Source: Candidatus Woesearchaeota archaeon
GTDB taxonomy: Archaea; Nanobdellota; Nanobdellia; Woesearchaeales; WJKV01
Assembly (NCBI GenBank): GCA_019323355.1
Contig: JAHWHI010000101.1
Coordinates: 1-11,457, forward strand
Reading direction: 5' to 3'
Length of the DNA: 11,457 bases
The notes beneath the pieces are model-generated. The model ran no database searches, was not told where the DNA came from, and saw nothing but the letters and a program-made list of their open reading frames with translations. Position numbers and translations under genes: made by a program. Shown piece by piece: positions 7,606-11,457 of this stretch; position 1 is the stretch's first letter, and each line of letters opens with the position of its first letter.

Positions 7606-7611
7606 ACCTCC
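7606..7611 (-). promoter_or_regulatory. Ribosome binding site supporting a TTG start
   Basis: GGAGGT on the - strand, eight bases before TTG 7597. It is the strongest such site in the signalling operon and fixes the rare TTG start of the HTH-receiver-GGDEF gene. Confidence 0.75.
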
Positions 7612-7612
7612 G

Positions 7613-7954
7613 TTAGATTAACATCAAGTTTATTTTTTTTGAAAGTTCGACCGGATCGAATGGCTTTATGAGAAAACCGTCCGGTGTATTCTCGAAAAGA
7701 TCCTCTGTTGTCTCTTTTGCTGTCAGGATGAGCACAGGAGTCTTTGATTTCTTCTTTATCTCCCTGCATGCCTCCCAGCCGTTCATCTTAGGCATCATCA
7801 GGTCGAGGACAACAAGATCATACTTGTTTTTCTCGAAATGATCAAGCGCTTCCCTGCCGTTTCTTGCAGTTGTCACTTCATACTCTGGCAGACATAGCTT
7901 AAGCAGATTCAAAATATTTTCATCGTCATCTGCAATTAAAATGCTCTTTTTCAT
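7613..7954 (-). CDS. Stand-alone receiver domain protein (CheY-like)
   Basis: Single receiver domain of 113 residues and nothing else. Acidic pocket D9-D10-D11 (IADDDEN), phosphoacceptor D51 in VLDLMMPKMNGWEA, T78 (LTAKE) and K97 (IKPFDP) are all present, so it should accept a phosphoryl group. The loop between T78 and K97 is shorter than in most receivers (the usual GADDY segment reads TPDGFL). With no output domain it could act by binding a partner, as CheY does, or shuttle phosphate between the kinase and another receiver. It overlaps the upstream receiver gene by ATGA (7951-7954), with no strong ribosome binding site, so translation is probably coupled. The HTH-receiver-GGDEF gene follows 15 bases after its stop. 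Confidence 0.95.
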   Translation of the reverse strand: MKKSILIADDDENILNLLKLCLPEYEVTTARNGREALDHFEKNKYDLVVLDLMMPKMNGWEACREIKKKSKTPVLILTAKETTEDLFENTPDGFLIKPFDPVELSKKINLMLI

Positions 7955-8412
7955 TTTTTTAGGGTTGCCTTCAGCCTTTCGTTCAATTCGTCAGGCTCGA
8001 ATGGTTTAGTTATATAATCGTCACCGCCGACCTTCATCCCAGCATACATGTCATTCATCTTGTCTTTTGCAGAGAGAAAGACTATGGGAATGTCTGCTGT
8101 GTCAGGATGTTTTTTCAGCTCTTTCACAGTGTCAAAACCAGACATGCCTGGCATCATCACATCCATTGTAATCAGATCCGGCTTTGTCTCTGAAGCTCTC
8201 TGTATTGCTTCGTGCCCGCTGTTCGCTGTGATCACATTGAAATCCTCCTGCAATGAAAGTTTTATCAGGTTGACTATGTGCGGTTCATCATCAACAACTA
8301 GAATTGTGGGTTTTGTTTTGTCAAGAATAGGCTTGACTTTTTTCAGGGCAGCCATCTGGTATTCAAAATTAACACGCCTGAACCTGGATTCTACTTCTGA
8401 CTTTTTGTCCAT
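7951..8412 (-). CDS. Receiver domain protein with N-terminal helical extension
   Basis: First gene of the signalling operon; 153 residues from ATG 8412. A charged, probably helical N-terminal extension of about 35 residues (with SRFRRVNFEYQMAALKKVKP) precedes a receiver domain (numbered here from GTG 8421): acidic pocket D44/D45, phosphoacceptor D87 in TMDVMMPGMSGFD, S117 (LSAKD) and K139 (TKPFEP), followed by a normal last helix. There is no output domain, so it probably acts through partners; the extension could help it pair or bind the kinase. GGGGGGTGG at 8418-8426 lies five bases before ATG 8412, which favours that start over the in-frame GTG at 8421 that overlaps the site. A TATA box and inverted repeat lie just upstream. 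Confidence 0.94.
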   Translation of the reverse strand: MDKKSEVESRFRRVNFEYQMAALKKVKPILDKTKPTILVVDDEPHIVNLIKLSLQEDFNVITANSGHEAIQRASETKPDLITMDVMMPGMSGFDTVKELKKHPDTADIPIVFLSAKDKMNDMYAGMKVGGDDYITKPFEPDELNERLKATLKK

Positions 8413-8417
8413 ATTAT

Positions 8418-8426
8418 CCACCCCCC
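8418..8426 (-). promoter_or_regulatory. Ribosome binding site for the first receiver gene
   Basis: GGGGGGTGG on the - strand ends five bases before ATG 8412 and contains the alternative GTG start, so the ATG is preferred. Confidence 0.65.
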
Positions 8427-8434
8427 GATGGTGC

Positions 8435-8451
8435 GAACTGGTTATCAGTTC
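8435..8451. promoter_or_regulatory. Perfect inverted repeat, candidate operator of the receiver operon
   Basis: GAACTG-GTTAT-CAGTTC, six-base arms and a five-base spacer. It lies just downstream of the predicted transcription start (about 25 bases from the TATA box at 8476-8483) and upstream of the ribosome binding site, where a bound repressor would block RNA polymerase. In RNA it could also form a small hairpin in the leader. Confidence 0.45.
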
Positions 8452-8475
8452 TGATTACTAGAAGAGTAAATCTAG

Positions 8476-8483
8476 TATATAAA
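8476..8483 (-). promoter_or_regulatory. TATA box of the signalling operon
   Basis: TTTATATA on the - strand, preceded by AGATACA as a possible purine-rich BRE. A start about 25 bases on, near 8453, would give a leader of roughly 40 bases before ATG 8412. Confidence 0.6.
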
Positions 8484-8493
8484 TGTATCTGAG

Positions 8494-8571
8494 ATGTTTA
8501 TAAAGACCAGTATAACGCCCCGGAATAAAAATGCCAATAATGTTTATAAAGGACTTCCGGTCATTTATAAA
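8494..8571. repeat. Repeated TTTATAAA boxes
   Basis: ATGTTTATAAAG occurs twice, at 8494-8505 and 8540-8551, 46 bases apart, and TTTATAAA again at 8564-8571. TTTATAAA is its own reverse complement, so each copy could serve as a TATA box in either direction or as repeated binding sites. Confidence 0.5.
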
Positions 8572-8724
8572 AGAAGGCATCTGGGCCGTCTTGATTAAAA
8601 GGTTCTGATTAGAAAATCTTGTCGTCGAGAAAGTTCTTTGAGTGGAGATTTTTATTGATAATTGTAGGTAGGTTGGAACTTCTGATAATATTTAACCACT
8701 TGTTAGTGATGAAAAATAGAAAGA

Positions 8725-8732
8725 TTTATAAA
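8725..8732 (+). promoter_or_regulatory. TATA box of the RHH/metallopeptidase operon
   Basis: TTTATAAA centred about 27 bases before the RHH ATG at 8756. Transcription would start at or within a few bases of the start codon, so the mRNA is probably leaderless. GGAGGGG at 8733-8739 is too far from the ATG to be a normal ribosome binding site and would lie outside the transcript. Confidence 0.6.
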
Positions 8733-8755
8733 GGAGGGGTAATTCTAGGTAATAT

Positions 8756-8890
8756 ATGAAGGTAAAAACAAGCGTTGCTTTGGAAGAGGAAACATTGGTT
8801 TCTATGAGAGAATTAGTTAAGAAAGGCAATTTTAGAAATAAATCTCATGTTATGGAATTTGCTGTTAGAAGATTAATAGAAGAGGATTAA
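8756..8890 (+). CDS. Ribbon-helix-helix DNA-binding protein (CopG/MetJ type)
   Basis: A 44-residue protein made of a single ribbon-helix-helix fold: a short strand (KVKTSVALEEETL, about 2-14), helix 1 (VSMRELVKKG), a turn with NFRNKSHV and helix 2 (MEFAVRRLIEED). The S-x-V-x-L strand and NKSHVMEFAVRRL helix are the classic signature. Such proteins dimerise, insert the paired strands into the DNA major groove and usually repress their own operon. A stop codon in frame at 8750 makes ATG 8756 the first possible ATG. A TATA box about 27 bases upstream suggests a leaderless transcript. The metallopeptidase-like gene begins 2 bases after its stop, so the two are surely cotranscribed. The pairing resembles toxin-antitoxin or repressor/protease operons; the partner's function is inferred. 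Confidence 0.87.
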   Translation: MKVKTSVALEEETLVSMRELVKKGNFRNKSHVMEFAVRRLIEED

Positions 8891-8892
8891 AG

Positions 8893-9648
8893 ATGGGAAT
8901 AACAAGAGAAAAACAGATATGTCGTGAAAAGGACTATTCCCTTATTTATGATTCCGTGAATGGTTACAGCAAAGGTAGGCCGAGCTTTCCTGGAAAAGAT
9001 GGTTTTTTTCCAAGAAGGCAGAAAAGCATAGCTCTGCCTTCCACAGGGCTGAATATTCAAGTTCCAGACTATGTCCGTTATGAAGAATTGCCCCCTATCT
9101 TATTTGAACATACTGAAGATAAGAAAGAAAGGTTAGGGATGTGCAAAAATGCGCTTGGCTACGAGGAATATATAGTATACGTTCAGTATTCCTCTATGCT
9201 TCCGCTGATGAATAGTGTTGCCAGAAATTTCGTAAAAGGGCACGAAGAAGGACACGCTGCAGACTATCTAGGAGGACTTACAGATCTGTTCAGCAAAGCA
9301 CTCTCATGCGGATACGTTTTTGATGTTCTTGAATATGCTTATGCAAAGAGTTCTGATGCTGCAACACAGAAGTATTTTTCAGGAAAGGACGCACGTGAGC
9401 AAGACCAAAAATACCTGTCCAAAGATGAGAAGACCAGCGAGCTGATAGCTGATATAGGCGGACTTGTTGCACTGATCAATGCCAACGAAAACCAAACTGC
9501 AATAAAAATAGTAGCAAAATTGATAGAAGCAGGACAGCATGAATTAGTGGCTTTTTTTATCAATAATGTCAACTGGGGAGAAATGGAAGAAAATCCTCAA
9601 TTCAATCTGGACGCTTTTTTGAAAAGTGAAGCAAGAACATCACCTTGA
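8893..9648 (+). CDS. Putative zinc metallopeptidase (HExxH, gluzincin-like) paired with RHH protein
   Basis: Soluble 251-residue protein that I cannot place in a named family. The zinc-protease signature is clear: HEEGH at 117-121 in VKGHEEGHAADYLGG, preceded by a strand-like segment (EYIVYVQYSS) and a helix with R111, and followed 62 residues later by ELIAD (183-187) in TSELIADIGG. H117, H121 and E183 would bind zinc and E118 act as catalyst. HExxH followed by ExxAD is typical of gluzincins such as M48, and similar to ImmA/IrrE (M78) proteins; the short soluble form and the DNA-binding neighbour fit the second better. Residues 22-60 are rich in Gly, Pro and Lys. No signal peptide or membrane segment is seen. 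AGAGGA at 8881-8886 lies six bases before ATG 8893. It may cleave the RHH repressor, be a toxin, or be unrelated to proteolysis. Confidence 0.78.
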   Translation: MGITREKQICREKDYSLIYDSVNGYSKGRPSFPGKDGFFPRRQKSIALPSTGLNIQVPDYVRYEELPPILFEHTEDKKERLGMCKNALGYEEYIVYVQYSSMLPLMNSVARNFVKGHEEGHAADYLGGLTDLFSKALSCGYVFDVLEYAYAKSSDAATQKYFSGKDAREQDQKYLSKDEKTSELIADIGGLVALINANENQTAIKIVAKLIEAGQHELVAFFINNVNWGEMEENPQFNLDAFLKSEARTSP

Positions 9649-9652
9649 TTAG

Positions 9653-9698
9653 ATTATTTTTAGATAAAATAATACAGAGTAAGGCTTCTACTTTTTTT
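9653..9698 (+). terminator. Hairpin plus T-tract after the metallopeptidase gene
   Basis: ATTATTTT (9653-9660) and AAAATAAT (9666-9673) form a perfect 8-base stem with a 5-base loop, five bases after the stop codon; seven Ts follow at 9692-9698. In archaea the T-tract is the likely stop signal and the AT-only stem may be incidental. Confidence 0.55.
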
Positions 9699-9727
9699 GT
9701 GCAAGATAATGTCAAAACCATGTCCAC

Positions 9728-9790
9728 AACTTCCGATAAGAAAAAATCCATGACTCTTGTTGCTGGTTATAGGTGTGATTGAACTTCCGA
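9728..9790 (+). repeat. AACTTCCGA repeats downstream of the metallopeptidase
   Basis: AACTTCCGATAA (9728-9739) and AACTTCCGA (9782-9790) lie after the RHH/peptidase operon, and AACTTCTGATAA (8677-8688), one base different, lies before it. ACTTCCGG at 8553-8560 is a weaker relative. They could be binding sites or traces of flanking repeats. Confidence 0.4.
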
Positions 9791-9804
9791 AAGGAGAGGC
9801 AACA

Positions 9805-9831
9805 TTTTTATAGGTCTTAGGCACCACCTAT
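9805..9831 (+). promoter_or_regulatory. Orphan TATA box overlapping an inverted repeat
   Basis: TTTTTATA (9805-9812) after the purine-rich GGAGAGGCAA looks like a good archaeal promoter. ATAGGT (9810-9815) and ACCTAT (9826-9831) form an inverted repeat starting inside the box. Transcription would begin about 9834, exactly where a small ATG frame begins, but no recognised gene follows. Confidence 0.4.
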
Positions 9832-9834
9832 TCA

Positions 9835-9903
9835 ATGGCAAGGAATTCGACGACAGCTTTCGGAGTAACATTGGCACAGAACCGCAAAACCAAGCCTTGC
9901 TGA
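9835..9903 (+). other. Possible leaderless micro-ORF (22 codons) or untranslated RNA
   Basis: ATG 9835 opens a 22-residue frame (MARNSTTAFGVTLAQNRKTKPC) ending at TGA 9901. It is basic but matches no family I know. Its only support is its position about 26 bases after a TATA box, fitting a leaderless start. The same promoter could instead make a short RNA ending near the converging argS terminator. Confidence 0.2.
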
Positions 9904-9922
9904 AAGACGGCAGAAACAGGCG

Positions 9923-9937
9923 TTTTACGTCGTAAAA
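9923..9937. repeat. Palindrome TTTTAC-GTC-GTAAAA
   Basis: Six-base arms around a three-base centre, about 90 bases after the orphan promoter. It could be a protein-binding site or the hairpin end of a short transcript. Confidence 0.35.
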
Positions 9938-9985
9938 AACATCAAATCATTGAGTTTGGGACTATTTTTCAAAATTCCGATATGT

Positions 9986-10005
9986 AAAAAAGATAGAAAA
10001 TAAAA
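9986..10005 (-). terminator. T-tract terminator of argS
   Basis: Read on the - strand this is TTTTATTTTC followed by TTTTTT (9986-9991), starting six bases after the argS stop; a typical archaeal U-rich stop signal. Confidence 0.6.
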
Positions 10006-10010
10006 CAGAA

Positions 10011-11457
10011 TTACATCTTCTCTGGAGCTTCTATTCCTAATAGAATCAAGGCGTTCTTCAGGACCTGTCTTGTGCAGTCTATTAACAAAAGCCTTGCTTT
10101 TGCCAGATCCTTGTTTTCTTCATTCAGGCAGTGGCATGCATGATAAAATTCGTTGAATAATCTGCTTAGTGAAAGCAAGTACTGTGCAATAAGATGCGGC
10201 CTGTATAATTCGCATGCTTCTTTTGTTTTTGCTGGAAAATTAGCTAGTTCCTGCACTAATGAAATCTCTAAAGGATGTTTCAGTAAAGCATAATCTACAT
10301 TTGTGCTTGATTCCAAATCTTGTTCCTTTGCTCTTCTTAAAATTGAACAGGCTCTTGCATGTGTGTATTGGAGGTATGGTCCTGTATCCCCTTCAAATGA
10401 AAGACTTTCCTCTGTCCTGAACATTACATCCTTGATAGCATCCACTTTCACAAGATAAAACTTGATCGCTGCAAGGCCAATTGCTGTTCCCCTTTCTACT
10501 ACTGCATCTTCCTTAAGTCTTTTATGCCTTTTCACAATCTCTTCCTTTGCAAGATTCTCCACTTCTGTGATCAGATCGTCAGCATCAACAACAGTACCTT
10601 CCCGAGATTTCATCTTTCCTTCTGGGAGATTGACCATCCCATAAGAAAAATGATAACAGCCATCTGCCCAGGGATAACCAAGTTTTTTCAATAATGTGAA
10701 CAATACATTGAAATGGTAGTTTTGCTCTGATGCAACAACATAAATAGATTTATTGAACTTAAAATCTTTATACCTCAATTGTGCCAGATAAAGATCTTGA
10801 GTAACGTAAACACTTGTACCGTCTGCTCTCATCAATATCTTTTCGCCAAAACCTTCCTTGGAAAGGTCGACAAAGATTGCCCCGTCTTCTTTTTTCTGGA
10901 ACAGACCTTTTTTCAGACCGTCGAATACTATTTCTTTACCACCTTTGTAAGTATTGCTTTCATAATATTCCTTGTCAAAAGGAGGCATGCCAAAATGCTT
11001 GTAAGTCTGCCTGAAACCGTCAAACGCCCACTTGTTCATCTTCTCCCAGAGAGCTCTGACTTCTTTGTCGCCAGCCTCCCACTTTCTGAGCATCTCTCTT
11101 GTTTCTTCTTCAAGCTCTTTGTTTTCTTTTGATTTTTGAGAGTATAATACATAAAAGTCTCCAACAAAATGGTCTGATTTTTTTCCTTCTGATTCTGGAG
11201 TCTTTCCGTCGCCCCATTTCTGGTAAGCAAGCATGCTCTTGCAGATATGGATTCCTCTATCATTGTTGATATTGACCCGGACTATTTTATATCCCTGGCT
11301 CCCGAGAATATTGCCCATGCTGATGCCAAGGACCATGTTTCTCATATGGCCGATGTGCAAAGGTTTGTTTGTATTTGGACCAGGATATTCTATCAGAACA
11401 GTCTTTCCTTTACCAAGATCAGAATGGCCGTATTTGTCTTTTTTCTTGAAGATTTCT
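10011..11457 (-). CDS. argS: Arginyl-tRNA synthetase (5' end outside window)
   Basis: Class I synthetase that charges tRNA-Arg with arginine in the cytoplasm. The frame stays open to the window edge: upstream residues VLIEYPGPNTNKP run directly into LHIGHMRN, so the N-terminal domain lies outside and the TTG at 11358-11360 is an internal Leu. About 481 residues are visible of the usual 550 or more. HIGH is at 11346-11357. The second signature is GKMKSREGTVVDADDL, with KMKS at 10605-10616, the family's variable KMSKS form. Between them are VNINNDRG and the SEQNYHF segment; after them come DTGPYLQYTHARACSILRRA and the C-terminal anticodon-binding (DALR) domain ending LLGIEAPEKM, a normal ArgS terminus. 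It converges on the metallopeptidase operon across 362 bases. Confidence 0.97.
   Translation of the reverse strand, partial: EIFKKKDKYGHSDLGKGKTVLIEYPGPNTNKPLHIGHMRNMVLGISMGNILGSQGYKIVRVNINNDRGIHICKSMLAYQKWGDGKTPESEGKKSDHFVGDFYVLYSQKSKENKELEEETREMLRKWEAGDKEVRALWEKMNKWAFDGFRQTYKHFGMPPFDKEYYESNTYKGGKEIVFDGLKKGLFQKKEDGAIFVDLSKEGFGEKILMRADGTSVYVTQDLYLAQLRYKDFKFNKSIYVVASEQNYHFNVLFTLLKKLGYPWADGCYHFSYGMVNLPEGKMKSREGTVVDADDLITEVENLAKEEIVKRHKRLKEDAVVERGTAIGLAAIKFYLVKVDAIKDVMFRTEESLSFEGDTGPYLQYTHARACSILRRAKEQDLESSTNVDYALLKHPLEISLVQELANFPAKTKEACELYRPHLIAQYLLSLSRLFNEFYHACHCLNEENKDLAKARLLLIDCTRQVLKNALILLGIEAPEKM

Larger units (their letters stand above)
8422..8755. other. Divergent intergenic region between the receiver operon and the RHH operon
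   Basis: 334 bases without a gene. From left to right it holds the receiver-operon ribosome binding site, an inverted repeat (8435-8451), the - strand TATA box (8476-8483), three TTTATAAA boxes (8497, 8543, 8564) and a fourth at 8725 that serves the RHH gene. Other repeats are GTTCTGATTA at 8448-8457 and 8602-8611, and ATTGTAGGTA (8661-8670) against ATTCTAGGTA (8742-8751), which bracket the RHH promoter. Between about 8572 and 8660 I see no gene or clear signal. The spare TATA-like boxes could drive a short untranslated RNA, but no RNA family was recognised. Confidence 0.5.
9649..10010. other. Intergenic region between the metallopeptidase and argS
   Basis: 362 bases between converging genes. 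It contains a hairpin and T-tract (9653-9698), two AACTTCCGA copies (9728, 9782), a promoter-like TATA box inside an inverted repeat (9805-9831), a 22-codon reading frame (9835-9903), a palindrome (9923-9937) and the argS terminator (9986-10005). No known RNA gene or conserved protein was recognised. Confidence 0.5.

Noticed and set aside
8704..8711. Box C (GTGATGA) of a C/D guide RNA
   Set aside because: No CTGA box D or internal D'/C' pair lies at a suitable distance downstream.
9901..9903. TGA read as selenocysteine to extend the micro-ORF
   Set aside because: No selenoprotein similarity and no candidate insertion element nearby; the extended frame is also unremarkable.
9805..9940. tRNA or SRP/RNase P RNA in the gap before argS
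   Set aside because: No GTTCRA T-loop with flanking stem, no cloverleaf, and no conserved SRP or RNase P core motif.
9835..10003. Ribosomal protein L37e or L39e remnant with a frameshift
   Set aside because: Short stretches such as FG...KTKPC or AFYVVK look slightly similar, but the cysteine pairs of L37e and the Trp/Asn/Lys core of L39e are missing in every frame.
11358..11360. TTG start for argS just before HIGH
   Set aside because: The conserved PGPNTNKP segment is encoded upstream in frame, so the Leu is internal.

Overview
The window is archaeal. It carries the archaeal exosome operon (SBDS, Rrp4, Rrp41, Rrp42), an archaeal/eukaryotic-type RNA polymerase subunit K/Rpo6, TATA-box promoters, T-tract terminators, and GGTGA/GGAGG-type ribosome binding sites. 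Which archaeal phylum it comes from is an inference. The small four-helix membrane protein and the overall gene style remind me of DPANN lineages such as Woesearchaeota, but nothing here proves that.

Left part, + strand (1-3145): a tight cotranscribed cluster of SBDS (5' end outside the window), rrp4, rrp41, rrp42 and rpoK. Genes overlap by ATGA or sit within about 13 bases of each other, and nearly all have a clear ribosome binding site. They link ribosome maturation (SBDS), 3'-5' RNA degradation and tailing (exosome) and transcription (Rpo6). A T-tract follows rpoK.

Middle part, - strand (3166-8412): a four-gene signalling operon reading right to left. It encodes two stand-alone receiver proteins, a winged-HTH/receiver/degenerate-GGDEF regulator with a TTG start, and a 984-residue histidine kinase holding two complete GAF-HisKA-HATPase modules behind one cysteine-containing PAS domain. 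That gives two kinase modules and three receivers in one transcript. Its promoter region holds a TATA box and a perfect 17-base inverted repeat near the predicted start of transcription. Downstream, with its own TATA box, is a 131-residue four-helix membrane protein built from two ungapped 63-residue repeats.

Right part (8422-11457): a 334-base intergenic region with repeated TTTATAAA boxes leads into a small + strand operon. It consists of a 44-residue ribbon-helix-helix DNA-binding protein and, 2 bases later, a 251-residue protein with HExxH and a downstream ExxAD, a gluzincin-type zinc peptidase signature. I regard this DNA-binding protein/protease pair as the best candidate for an undescribed regulatory system, by analogy with ImmA/IrrE-type proteases that act on a partner repressor. 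A 362-base gap follows, with a hairpin/T-tract terminator, repeated AACTTCCGA motifs and an orphan promoter-like element. The window ends in argS on the - strand, whose 5' end lies outside it.

No tRNA, rRNA, CRISPR array, insertion sequence or replication origin was recognised.
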